Source: Burkholderiales bacterium (GTDB lineage: Bacteria; Pseudomonadota; Gammaproteobacteria; Burkholderiales; Thiobacillaceae). Taken from it: a stretch of 14,176 nucleotides of DNA. A program made the position numbers and the translations under genes. The stretch spans positions 1 to 14,176 of the forward strand of contig SXTL01000064.1 of the NCBI GenBank assembly GCA_005790965.1, written 5' to 3'. Each line of letters opens with the position of its first letter. Position 1 is the first letter of the stretch. The notes beneath the pieces are model-generated. The model saw only the letters and a program-made list of their open reading frames with translations, did no database searches and had not been told where the DNA came from. Below are positions 1-7,089 of this stretch, piece by piece.

Positions 1-1062
1 CAGATTGTGTGGGGCCTGCCGCATGTCTTTGCGGTCTTTCTCATTGTCGCGGCCTCCGGGGCGCTAAATGTGGCCTCCATCGCGACGGTTTTTGGCAAGA
101 CCCTGTACAAACCGCTTAATCGTTTGTCTGCGCTTATGGCGCTGACCTTTCTGGCCGGCGGCTTGATGGCGCTGGTCTTGGATTTGGGCCGCGCGGATCG
201 TCTGATCGTGGCCATGACCGAGTACAACTTCAAGTCCATCTTTGCTTGGAATGTGATCCTGTACAACGGTTTCTTTGGGATTGTGATCGCGTATCTGTGG
301 ACCATGATGGATCGCAAAGGCGCCTCTTGGTACAAGGCCGTCGGCACCTTTGCCTTTGTCTGGCGTCTTATCCTTACCACCGGTACTGGTTCCATCTTTG
401 GTTTCTTGGTGGCGCGCGAGGCCTATGACGCCGCCCTTCTGGCGCCGATGTTCATCATCTTCTCCTTCAACTATGGTTTGGCCATGTTCTTGCTCATCTT
501 GATGGGCTTGTACAAAGGGGATAACCGCCCGCTAGGGGACAAGTTGGTCAACCGTTTGCGCAGTGTGTTGGGCACCTTTGTGGCAGCTAGCCTGTATTTC
601 ACTCTGGTCTATCACCTGACCAATCTATACTTCACCAAGCATCAGGGCCTTGAGGCTTTCTTGTTGCTCGAAGGTGGAATTCACACGCAGATGTTCTGGA
701 TCGGTCAGGTTCTGATCGGCTATGTTGTGCCGATGGCAATCCTGTTTAATCCAGCGACGAGCGGTCGTGGCTGGACGGTGCTTGCCGCCACGGCAGCTGT
801 GCTGGGGGGGTTGGCGCAGATGTGGGTTACCATCATCGGTGGTCAGGCCTACCCCATGGATATCTTCCCGGGTTATGCCGTGACATCGAGTTTCTACGAC
901 GGGGTGGTGAATGCATACAGCCCTGCTTTGGTGGAGATTCTGCTCGGCATTGGCGGGGTTGCGACGGCTATTCTCCTGACTGTAGGCGCCAGCAAGGTTT
1001 TGCGATTCATGCCTGAGCGACTGGATGACGAGACGCTGGCAGCTTTGCATGGGAAGCACTGA
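1..1062 (+). CDS. dsrP: DsrP, NrfD-family membrane subunit of the DsrMKJOP complex (5' partial)
   Basis: Integral membrane subunit of the Dsr transmembrane electron-transfer complex, thought to exchange electrons between the quinone pool and the DsrJ/DsrO/DsrMK side of the sulfur-oxidation machinery. The reading frame is open from base 1, so the gene begins upstream of the window. The GTG at base 7 lies inside a conserved segment (QIVWGLPHVFAVFLIVAASG) and is not the start. Compared with DsrP of Allochromatium as I remember it, roughly 50 N-terminal residues are missing. The visible 353 codons are a chain of hydrophobic helices (about nine by eye) with charged residues in short loops, such as DLGRADR, and the C-terminal tail is soluble. 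Identity is supported by dsrN and dsrR directly downstream. A perfect hairpin follows 18 bases after the stop. Confidence 0.93.
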   Translation, partial: QIVWGLPHVFAVFLIVAASGALNVASIATVFGKTLYKPLNRLSALMALTFLAGGLMALVLDLGRADRLIVAMTEYNFKSIFAWNVILYNGFFGIVIAYLWTMMDRKGASWYKAVGTFAFVWRLILTTGTGSIFGFLVAREAYDAALLAPMFIIFSFNYGLAMFLLILMGLYKGDNRPLGDKLVNRLRSVLGTFVAASLYFTLVYHLTNLYFTKHQGLEAFLLLEGGIHTQMFWIGQVLIGYVVPMAILFNPATSGRGWTVLAATAAVLGGLAQMWVTIIGGQAYPMDIFPGYAVTSSFYDGVVNAYSPALVEILLGIGGVATAILLTVGASKVLRFMPERLDDETLAALHGKH

Positions 1063-1080
1063 TCTGCTGATCGTGTGCCG

Positions 1081-1108
1081 TAAAAACCGGCCAAACGGCC
1101 GGTTTTTA
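1081..1108 (+). terminator. Perfect 12-bp inverted repeat between dsrP and dsrN, probable intrinsic terminator
   Basis: The left arm TAAAAACCGGCC (1081-1092) and right arm GGCCGGTTTTTA (1097-1108) are exact reverse complements around a four-base AAAC loop. The GC core of six pairs followed by a run of five T has the form of a Rho-independent terminator on the plus strand. The matching A run would let it work on the other strand too. It starts 18 bases after the dsrP stop and ends 21 bases before the dsrN start, so it should reduce transcription from dsrP into dsrN unless read through. Confidence 0.8.
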
Positions 1109-1129
1109 CATTCTGGGAAATAACCCTGC

Positions 1130-2494
1130 ATGCCGTGTCTTTATCTCTCCGCTGCCCATAAATCCTCAGGCAAGACGACCGTCACGCTGGGGTTGGCGCG
1201 GGCTCTACGCCAGCGTGGTCGGCAGGTTCAGGTCTTCAAGAAGGGTCCGGATTACATCGACCCCATCTGGCATGGCCAGGCTTCGGGGCGTCCCAGCTAC
1301 AACCTTGATTTCCATATGATGGCGGCCTCGGAAATCGATGACCTTTATGCACGCCATGCAGCAAGCGCAGAGATCAGCCTGATTGAGGGTAATAAGGGAC
1401 TCTACGATGGCATGGATCTGGAAGGTGGCAATAGCAATGCGGCCCTGACCAAGCGCTTGGGGGTCCCGGTGGTGCTGGTACTGGATGTCGTTGGCATGAC
1501 TCGGGGGGTGGCACCCTTGGTATTGGGCTATCAGGCCTTCGATCCAGAGGTAAGGATTGTTGGCGTGATTCTCAACAAGGTGGGCGGCCCGCGCCATGCG
1601 GAAAAACTGCGCGCAGTCATGGCCCGTTACACCACCGTGCCGGTGCTTGGGGTAATCCCGCGGGATCCGCGTTTGGAAGTGGCTGAACGGCATTTAGGGC
1701 TGATTCCGGGCAACGAGATGGCCGAGGCGGAGGCATGCATTGATGCTATGGCCGGCGTGATTGCAAGCCATTGTGATCTGGCTCAACTGGAAGCGTTGGC
1801 ACAATTGGCTAAGCCGTTGCCCCCGGTCGTGGCGCCCGCGTACTGCACAGATAGCGCGGCTGGACTACGGATTGGGTACCTGCGTGATCGGGCCTTCGGT
1901 TTTTACTATCAAGAAGATCTGGATACGCTGCGCGCGGCTGGGGTGAGCCTGATTCCCATCAATGCGCTGGCCGATACGGCGTTGCCTGCCTTGGATGGAT
2001 TACTGATTGGGGGAGGCTTCCCTGAGATCTTTATCCGTGAGCTCGAGGCCAATGAATCTCTGCGCACACAGTTGCGTGCAGCGATCGAGGCCGGCCTCCC
2101 GACCTTCGCTGAATGCGGTGGGTTGATGTATCTGGCCGACACCCTGGTTTGGGGTGAAACGCGTGGCCATATGGTCGGTGTTGTGCCAGCGCGGGTGACC
2201 ATGGGTGATCGTCCGGTCGGGCGCGGCTACGCGACCTTGCGCGGAACGGGCATGTCGTCGTTAGCGACCCAGGATGTGGAATATCCCGCGCATGAATTTC
2301 ATTATTCGGCGCTGGGATCGCTTCCGTCGGGCTCGGTGTTGGCGTACGACATCGTCCGAGGACACGGCGTTGACGGTCGTCAAGATGGTTTCGTCCATAA
2401 GAATCTGCTGGCATCATACTGCCACCGTCGTGGCACTGGCCCGCAAGGCTGGATCGCCCCATTTTTGAAGCTGTGCGCCCAACAGCGCATGTAA
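1130..2494 (+). CDS. dsrN: DsrN, CbiA/CobB-type glutamine-dependent siroheme amidase
   Basis: Homologue of cobyrinic acid a,c-diamide synthase. In sulfur oxidisers DsrN is held to amidate siroheme to the siro(heme)amide prosthetic group of DsrAB, using ATP and glutamine. The 454-residue length is normal for CbiA. The N-terminal half has the P-loop (residues about 8-17, AAHKSSGKTT), the GPDYIDP motif (39-45) and IEGNKGLYDG (85-94). The C-terminal glutaminase domain has GGGFPE (294-299), the nucleophile Cys329 in AECGG and a His near 432 in SYCHRR. The ATG start gives the complete P-loop domain. The ribosome-binding site is weak (GGGA at 1115-1118, 11 bases away), and a terminator-like hairpin lies just upstream. 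It is followed 24 bases later by dsrR and then by cysG, which makes the substrate. Confidence 0.93.
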   Translation: MPCLYLSAAHKSSGKTTVTLGLARALRQRGRQVQVFKKGPDYIDPIWHGQASGRPSYNLDFHMMAASEIDDLYARHAASAEISLIEGNKGLYDGMDLEGGNSNAALTKRLGVPVVLVLDVVGMTRGVAPLVLGYQAFDPEVRIVGVILNKVGGPRHAEKLRAVMARYTTVPVLGVIPRDPRLEVAERHLGLIPGNEMAEAEACIDAMAGVIASHCDLAQLEALAQLAKPLPPVVAPAYCTDSAAGLRIGYLRDRAFGFYYQEDLDTLRAAGVSLIPINALADTALPALDGLLIGGGFPEIFIRELEANESLRTQLRAAIEAGLPTFAECGGLMYLADTLVWGETRGHMVGVVPARVTMGDRPVGRGYATLRGTGMSSLATQDVEYPAHEFHYSALGSLPSGSVLAYDIVRGHGVDGRQDGFVHKNLLASYCHRRGTGPQGWIAPFLKLCAQQRM

Positions 2495-2503
2495 GTCGTA
2501 ATT

Positions 2504-2510
2504 GAAAGGA
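2504..2510 (+). promoter_or_regulatory. Ribosome-binding site of dsrR
   Basis: GAAAGGA lies eight bases before the ATG at 2519. It supports that start over the ATG at 2511, which is out of frame. Confidence 0.75.
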
Positions 2511-2518
2511 ATGACAAT

Positions 2519-2881
2519 ATGTTGAATGTGACTGAATCCGCTGCCGAGCAAGTACGCCAGGCCGCCAGCCAGAGTGGTGCCGATGACATGGCCTTGCGCG
2601 TGGCCGCACGGCTCAATGACGAGGGCATGATTGAATTTGGCCTGGGCTTTGATGAGACGGACGAGAGCGATATCGTCATTGATGCGCATGGCGTCAAGGT
2701 GTTGGTTGCACCGTCCAGTCAAGCCTTGTTGATGGATGTTACCTTGGACTTCAACGAAGTGGCTCCGGGCGAAATGAGCTTTGTTTTCCTTAAGGCAAGT
2801 AGCGGTGGGGGTTGCGGTAGTGGCGGCGGCAGTGGTGGCGGATGTGGTAGCTGCGGTAGCAGCGGTAGTTGCGGCAGCTAA
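2519..2881 (+). CDS. dsrR: DsrR, A-type iron-sulfur carrier-like protein with Gly/Ser/Cys-rich tail
   Basis: DsrR proteins have the IscA/HesB fold but lack the cluster-ligand cysteines; in Allochromatium DsrR is reported to affect Dsr protein production rather than to carry clusters. Residues 1-92 here align with E. coli IscA (recalled) without gaps: LRVAAR matches LRLGVR, and the position of IscA Cys35 is Glu35. The folded part has no cysteine at all. What is odd is the C terminus: residues 94-120 are only Gly, Ser and Cys, with cysteines at 99, 109, 112 and 118. Cys99 falls at the number of IscA Cys99, while the place of Cys101 is Ser. The gene sits between dsrN and cysG, which fixes the name. 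It could instead be read as a divergent A-type carrier that has regained ligands in the tail. Confidence 0.88.
   Translation: MLNVTESAAEQVRQAASQSGADDMALRVAARLNDEGMIEFGLGFDETDESDIVIDAHGVKVLVAPSSQALLMDVTLDFNEVAPGEMSFVFLKASSGGGCGSGGGSGGGCGSCGSSGSCGS
2798..2878 (+). repeat. Low-complexity Gly/Ser/Cys codon repeat at the 3' end of dsrR
   Basis: An in-frame run of 27 codons uses almost only GGN, AGY and TGY. It encodes imperfect copies of GGGCGS and CGSSGS and ends directly at the TAA. The same amino acid is written with different codons, so the tract is not a recent clean microsatellite expansion. Confidence 0.8.
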
Positions 2882-2934
2882 AATTTGCCAGCCGTGCCCA
2901 TTGTTGTGATTGCCTGAACCTAGAGTCTCGAGTT

Positions 2935-4374
2935 GTGAACTATTTACCTATCTTCATGGATTTGCGTGACCGTGCCACCCTCGTGGTGGGCGGTAATGAA
3001 CTTGCGGCCCGCAAGGCGAGCCTTCTCCTCTCTGCCGGGGCGCGGATTGAAGTCGTCTGTCCTCAGCCTCTTGCCCCCGCTTGGGCCGAATTGCCAGGAC
3101 AAGATCGTATTCAACAGCGACGCGAGGCGTATGCGCTCCAGCATCTGGAGGGTAAGTTGATTGTGATCGCAGCCAGTGGTGATGCAGAGCTTGATCACAA
3201 GATCTCCGAGGCGGCGCGCGCCCGGGGTATTCCGGTCAATGTGCCGGATCGTCCAGGGCTCTGTAGCTTCATCTTGCCGTCCATCATTGATCGCTCGCCG
3301 ATTGTGGTGGCAGTGTCCAGCGGGGGCGACGCCCCCGTTCTGTCGCGGCTCCTGCGGGCCCGTTTGGAAACCCTGATTCCGGCCGCCTACGGCCAGTTAG
3401 CGGCGTTGGCCGGGCGTTTCCGTGAACGGGTACGGGATGTGATTGGCCGGGGCGATGAACGGCGCAAATTTTGGGAGAAGGTCTTTTTGTCACCCGTGGC
3501 CGAGATGGTTTTTGCCGGACGCGAGGCTGAAGCAGAGGCGCGTTTGGAGTCGATGCTGACCGATAACGCAATGCAGTCTCCCGTCGGTGAGGTCTATTTG
3601 GTCGGCGCCGGTCCGGGCAACCCGGATTTGCTGACTTTCCGTGCCCTGCGCTTGATGCAGCAGGCCGATGTGGTGGTCTATGATCGCTTGGTATCGCCTG
3701 CGATCGTCGAGATGTGTCGCCGCGATGCAGACCGCATCTATGTTGGCAAGGAGCGTGATAACCACGCCCTGCCGCAGAACGAGATCAACCTGCTTCTAGC
3801 CCGCTTGGCCTTGGAGGGTAAACGGGTATTGCGCCTCAAGGGCGGAGATCCTTTTATCTTTGGGCGTGGCGGCGAAGAGATCGAGACCTTGCGCGAGCAC
3901 GGCGTTTCCTTCCAGGTCGTACCGGCGATTACCGCCGCGGCCGGGGTGGCCTCGTATGCCGGCAGTCCGCTCACCCATCGTGACTACTCGCAGGCCCTGA
4001 TCTTTGTTACCGGGCATCTCAAGGACAATAGCATGGACCTGGATTGGGACATGCTGGCCCGTCCGCATCAGACCATCGTTGTTTACATGGGCCTCAAGGG
4101 TTTGTCGCACCTCTGCGCCAAGATGATGGAGCATGGCCTCGCGCCCGATACCCCGATCGCCGTCGTGCAGCAAGGGACGACGCTGAACCAGAAGGTGGTG
4201 ATCGGCGCTTTGTCCAACATGCCGGAAAAAGTCGAGGCGGCGGCACTCAAGGCCCCGACTTTGATCATTATCGGCCAGGTGGTGAAGTTGCATGACAAGC
4301 TAGCTTGGTTTAATCCTGAAGGAAAGCCGACAACGGCGACTCCGCTTGATATCCCGGCACACCTCGACCTGTAG
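2935..4374 (+). CDS. cysG: Siroheme synthase CysG (trifunctional methyltransferase/dehydrogenase/ferrochelatase)
   Basis: Converts uroporphyrinogen III to siroheme by SAM-dependent C-methylation, NAD-dependent oxidation and iron insertion. From the GTG at 2935 it has 479 residues against about 457 in E. coli, and the first residues (VNYLPIF) line up with E. coli MDHLPIF. The dehydrogenase/chelatase half shows VVGGNELAARKA (17-28), Asp105 in NVPDRP (the place of the essential Asp104) and SSGG (128-131). The methyltransferase half shows VGAGPGNPDLLT (223-234), Asp250 in VYDRLVS, Lys272 and LKGGDPFIFGRGGEE (301-315). An upstream TTG at 2869 would add a non-conserved leader overlapping dsrR, so I reject it. 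Its position after dsrN and dsrR suggests dedicated siroheme supply for DsrAB, though it could also serve assimilatory sulfite reductase. Confidence 0.93.
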   Translation: MNYLPIFMDLRDRATLVVGGNELAARKASLLLSAGARIEVVCPQPLAPAWAELPGQDRIQQRREAYALQHLEGKLIVIAASGDAELDHKISEAARARGIPVNVPDRPGLCSFILPSIIDRSPIVVAVSSGGDAPVLSRLLRARLETLIPAAYGQLAALAGRFRERVRDVIGRGDERRKFWEKVFLSPVAEMVFAGREAEAEARLESMLTDNAMQSPVGEVYLVGAGPGNPDLLTFRALRLMQQADVVVYDRLVSPAIVEMCRRDADRIYVGKERDNHALPQNEINLLLARLALEGKRVLRLKGGDPFIFGRGGEEIETLREHGVSFQVVPAITAAAGVASYAGSPLTHRDYSQALIFVTGHLKDNSMDLDWDMLARPHQTIVVYMGLKGLSHLCAKMMEHGLAPDTPIAVVQQGTTLNQKVVIGALSNMPEKVEAAALKAPTLIIIGQVVKLHDKLAWFNPEGKPTTATPLDIPAHLDL

Positions 4375-4404
4375 ATAGATTTGTACCATTTGCAGGGCGT
4401 AAAG

Positions 4405-4421
4405 GGGGATGGAGAATCCCC
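4405..4421 (+). other. Short hairpin in the cysG-thioredoxin spacer
   Basis: GGGGAT (4405-4410) and ATCCCC (4416-4421) are exact inverted arms with a five-base loop, in the 72-base gap before the thioredoxin gene. No T run follows, so it is not a standard intrinsic terminator. It could be an mRNA-stability or processing element, or chance. Confidence 0.35.
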
Positions 4422-4432
4422 GCGAGGATTAC

Positions 4433-4439
4433 AAAAGGA
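4433..4439 (+). promoter_or_regulatory. Ribosome-binding site of the thioredoxin gene
   Basis: AAAAGGA lies seven bases before the ATG at 4447. It marks that ATG, which begins a signal peptide, as the start rather than the upstream in-frame TTG at 4381. Confidence 0.7.
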
Positions 4440-4446
4440 TAGGCCA

Positions 4447-5001
4447 ATGCAAGGGATAAATGAGCGAGTTGGGCAATGGTTGATCGCGGGGGCACTGGCT
4501 CTGTTCTGCTTGGGGTGGGCGCTGGTTTCCCACGCGGAGGTGCGCGATCCACAAACCCATTTCTTTCAAGCGAAATTTGGTGATTTGCCTGCCGATCTGG
4601 CCACGGCCCGGCAGGAGGGAAAACGCGCCATCTTGCTCATGTATGAGATGGACGACTGCCCCTTTTGTGATCGGATGAAGCGGACCGTTCTCAATCAATC
4701 CCAGGTTCAGGCTTATTTCCGCGAGCATTTCCTGATCTACAGTATTGATGTGCGCGGCGGCACTCCGCTGACCGATTTTGCGGGCCAGGTTGTGACGGAA
4801 AAGCAGTTTGCGCTGGAACAACGCGCCCGCGCTACGCCGGTTTTTGTCTTCTATGACCTTGAAGGTCGGCCGGTTGCCCGTTTTACGGGCGCCACCCAAA
4901 ATGCGGATGAGTTTATGCTCCTGGGGCGTTTTGTGGCCGATGGACACTACAAAACGATGCCTTTCAATGTGTACAAACGCCAGGTGAGTGGCGGTAAATA
5001 A
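4447..5001 (+). CDS. Exported thioredoxin-fold protein with CPFC motif (SoxW-like)
   Basis: Predicted periplasmic thiol-disulfide protein of 184 residues. A signal peptide has a charged start, a hydrophobic core at about 11-27 and a likely cleavage after SHA (residue 30). The thioredoxin fold carries the redox pair Cys71-Cys74 in DCPFCDRMK and the cis-proline Pro131 in ATPVFVF. After an AxA-type cleavage the mature protein would be free in the periplasm; the signal shows no lipobox. The gene follows cysG by 72 bases, and its stop overlaps the start of the TolC-family gene by one base (TAATG), so the two are translationally coupled. Likely jobs are reduction of a periplasmic disulfide or persulfide, or cytochrome/sulfur-enzyme maturation. 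SoxW-type proteins are the nearest described relatives; the substrate is unknown. Confidence 0.8.
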   Translation: MQGINERVGQWLIAGALALFCLGWALVSHAEVRDPQTHFFQAKFGDLPADLATARQEGKRAILLMYEMDDCPFCDRMKRTVLNQSQVQAYFREHFLIYSIDVRGGTPLTDFAGQVVTEKQFALEQRARATPVFVFYDLEGRPVARFTGATQNADEFMLLGRFVADGHYKTMPFNVYKRQVSGGK

Positions 5002-6281
5002 TGCGTCGAACGGCGTTGTTGCTTCAGATCCTGGCGTTGCTCTTTCTGGGTCTGCCAGCTTTGAGCTTGGCGGCACCGCTGACTTTGGAAGCAGTACTGG
5101 CTGAAGTGGATGCACCGCATCCCGAGTTGCGGGTCAGCGAAGCGCGTCATGCGCTTGCCCGAGCTGATCAGCAACTGGCTGCGAGTCTTGATGATCTAAG
5201 TGTGACCCTAGATGCGACCCTGCGCAGCGGCCGGAATCCAGCGCTGGGTGGCTATGCACCCGACCATCTCGCGCGCCTCAATATCAAGAAGACTTTGCTC
5301 GATGCGGGCCGGTTTGAGGCCCTGCGCGGCGCGACCGAAAATGAGACGGCGGCGGCCTTTCTCCAACATACGGATCTGCGCGCCCAGCGGCGTATTACTC
5401 TCATGGCGCGGTTTTTTGATGTCTTGCTCGCGGATCTGGCCTATGCCGCCGACAGCGAATTTATGGCCGTCGCTTATGTGCGTTGGGATAATGGCAAGGA
5501 TCTGCATCAGTTGGGTCAGATCTCGACTCCGCAATGGCTGGATCTCGAGGCGCGTTATCAGGAACTGCGCCTGCGCCGTAACGATTCTGAGCGGCGTATG
5601 CGCGAGAAGCGTGCCTTGCTGGCTATGGCGATGAACCGCCCCGGTGATCTTGCTAGCGAGGTGGTTGACCCGGCTTTGACGGGCAATAACCGTGCCTTGC
5701 CAGAATTTGACAATCTGCTCGTCCATCTAACCGCACATAACCCGAAACTGGCCGCGCTGCGATTGCAACTCGAGGCGGCGCGCCTTCGCGTGACAGGCGT
5801 GCGGGCCAGTGACGGCCCTCGCCTCGAAGCGGAGGCCGAGGCTGGAGCCTACAGTCGAGATGCTAGTACCCGCGATAGTGTGCGTGCTGGCATCAATCTG
5901 GTTTGGCCTTTGTCGCAGGGCCGCCGTACCGATGGCGAGATAGCGCGTGAGCAGGCGCGTTTGCAGCAATTGCAGGCGGAGGCTGATCTGCTTGCCTTGA
6001 ACCTGCGGCAGGCCCTTTACGACACTTGGCAAGAGATCCAGTTGTTGCGTGATGTCGAGCGCAAGACGACCCAAGCGCAGGCGGTGCAGCGCGATTGGGC
6101 CCTAGAGCGGGCGCGGGCGGAATATGAATTGGAGTTAAAGACGAATCTCGGCGTCAGTATGGCTGAGACCCAAGCGGCTCGCTTATTGAACCGATCGGTT
6201 GAGTATCGGCTGGCACTGGCTTGGGCCCGGATGGATGCCCTGCTCGGTGTACCGCTTGATTACAAGGAGAAGAAACGGTGA
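5001..6281 (+). CDS. TolC-family outer-membrane efflux protein
   Basis: Outer-membrane channel of the TolC/OEP type, 426 residues, near the usual length. The signal peptide has a long hydrophobic core and a likely cleavage after SLA (about residue 24). Two OEP-like halves rich in long amphipathic helices follow. The second half has the usual NLVWPLSQGRRTDGEI segment (a barrel strand leading into a helix) and LQQLQAEADLLALNLRQAL. It starts on the last base of the thioredoxin stop and ends overlapping the adaptor start (GTGA), so all three genes are coupled. TolC proteins export substrates when docked to an inner-membrane pump through an adaptor. Here an adaptor is present but no pump gene is adjacent. 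Confidence 0.85.
   Translation: MRRTALLLQILALLFLGLPALSLAAPLTLEAVLAEVDAPHPELRVSEARHALARADQQLAASLDDLSVTLDATLRSGRNPALGGYAPDHLARLNIKKTLLDAGRFEALRGATENETAAAFLQHTDLRAQRRITLMARFFDVLLADLAYAADSEFMAVAYVRWDNGKDLHQLGQISTPQWLDLEARYQELRLRRNDSERRMREKRALLAMAMNRPGDLASEVVDPALTGNNRALPEFDNLLVHLTAHNPKLAALRLQLEAARLRVTGVRASDGPRLEAEAEAGAYSRDASTRDSVRAGINLVWPLSQGRRTDGEIAREQARLQQLQAEADLLALNLRQALYDTWQEIQLLRDVERKTTQAQAVQRDWALERARAEYELELKTNLGVSMAETQAARLLNRSVEYRLALAWARMDALLGVPLDYKEKKR
6264..6270 (+). promoter_or_regulatory. Ribosome-binding site of the periplasmic adaptor gene, inside the TolC-family gene
   Basis: AAGGAGA lies seven bases before the GTG at 6278. It is a near-ideal Shine-Dalgarno sequence that fixes the GTG start overlapping the upstream TGA. 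Confidence 0.75.
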
Positions 6282-7039
6282 AGCAGATCTTGTCGTTCGC
6301 GGCGCGCGCCGTCCTGACTTTGGCGGGTCTCGGCGCGGTGTCTTTGGTACATGCCGCCGAGTGGGCCGGTCAACTGGATTGGTCGCAGCGCGTGGTCCTG
6401 TCTGCCGGTGTTTCGGGGGCTGTTCGCCAGGTGCTGGTACAACCCGGGCAGCTTGCCAAGGAAGGGACCCTTTTGCTCGGGATGGATGCAACGGCTTACC
6501 GTGCGGCCTTGGTGGAGGCACGGGCAGAGATTGAGCGGCTGACCGAGGAAGAGGCGGATGCTCGGCGTGAACTGGATCGGGTCAAGGAACTCTATGCCCG
6601 TACCGTTTCTTCAACGACGGAACTCGATACGGCTCGCTTGCGTCAGGCCCGGGCGCGAGCCTTGTTGGCGGCGGCGCAGGCCCGCAGTGAACGGGCGCGC
6701 TATCAGTTGAGCGAAACGGAAGTTCGTGCGCCGTTCGATGCGCTGGTGCTTGAGCGCAAGGCAGAACCCGGCCTGATCTCTGCGTCACAGTGCCAACCAC
6801 CGGCCTTGCTGGTGGTGGCCCGTGCCGATGAAATGCTTGCGGTGGTCGATTTGAATGCGGCTCAGGCAGCGAGTCTCGCGTTGGGGATGACGGCGACGGT
6901 CAGCGTTGCCGGCGAACAGACCAAGGCCACGCTGCGAGCAGTGCAGACCCTGGCGCAGGGGCGTTATCGGGCCGAGTGGGTCGTGCCGCGCAAGAGCGCT
7001 TGGCTTGCAGGGATGGCCGTCAGTGTGACCACGCCTTGA
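6278..7039 (+). CDS. Short periplasmic adaptor (HlyD/RND membrane-fusion family)
   Basis: Membrane-fusion-type adaptor of 253 residues that should bridge a TolC-type channel and an inner-membrane transporter. Signal peptide with likely cleavage after VHA (residue 26). A biotinyl-lipoyl-like half motif follows (VSGAVRQVLVQPGQLAKEG, about 45-63), then an alpha-helical hairpin rich in Glu/Arg/Ala (about 73-147), then the returning lipoyl strand (EVRAPFDALVLERKAEPG, 148-165) and a beta-barrel domain. It is shorter than typical RND adaptors (about 350-400) and has little after the barrel, so the membrane-proximal domain looks reduced. The GTG start overlaps the TolC-family stop by four bases. No RND, ABC or MFS gene follows; the next gene is on the other strand. 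Confidence 0.82.
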   Translation: MKQILSFAARAVLTLAGLGAVSLVHAAEWAGQLDWSQRVVLSAGVSGAVRQVLVQPGQLAKEGTLLLGMDATAYRAALVEARAEIERLTEEEADARRELDRVKELYARTVSSTTELDTARLRQARARALLAAAQARSERARYQLSETEVRAPFDALVLERKAEPGLISASQCQPPALLVVARADEMLAVVDLNAAQAASLALGMTATVSVAGEQTKATLRAVQTLAQGRYRAEWVVPRKSAWLAGMAVSVTTP

Positions 7040-7089
7040 GGCCTTTAAGCGCCGTTCAAAAGTTGCTCAAAGGCTGATTCGGCGCCAAC

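Noticed and set aside
625..1131. Long minus-strand open frame opposite dsrP
   Set aside because: It is antisense to a clear dsrP, its product has no recognisable domain, and it crosses the terminator hairpin.
2798..2878. Gly/Ser/Cys tail as a frameshift or sequencing artefact
   Set aside because: The codons stay in frame to a TAA that is followed by a normal spacer and cysG, and the conserved DsrR core continues into the tail without a break.
2869..2934. Longer cysG start at TTG 2869
   Set aside because: It would overlap dsrR and add a leader with no similarity to CysG. The family N terminus matches from the GTG at 2935.
3796..4293. Minus-strand open frame opposite cysG
   Set aside because: It is antisense to conserved methyltransferase motifs, and its composition (His/Gln/Arg-rich) is typical of a shadow frame in GC-rich DNA.
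4381..4446. Longer thioredoxin start at TTG 4381
   Set aside because: The ATG at 4447 has a well-spaced ribosome-binding site and opens directly into a signal peptide.
7041..7074. Inverted repeat GCCTTTAAGC/GCTCAAAGGC between the convergent adaptor and gcvR genes as a terminator
   Set aside because: The stem has a mismatch and a 14-base loop, and no T run follows on either strand, so I could not support it as an intrinsic terminator.
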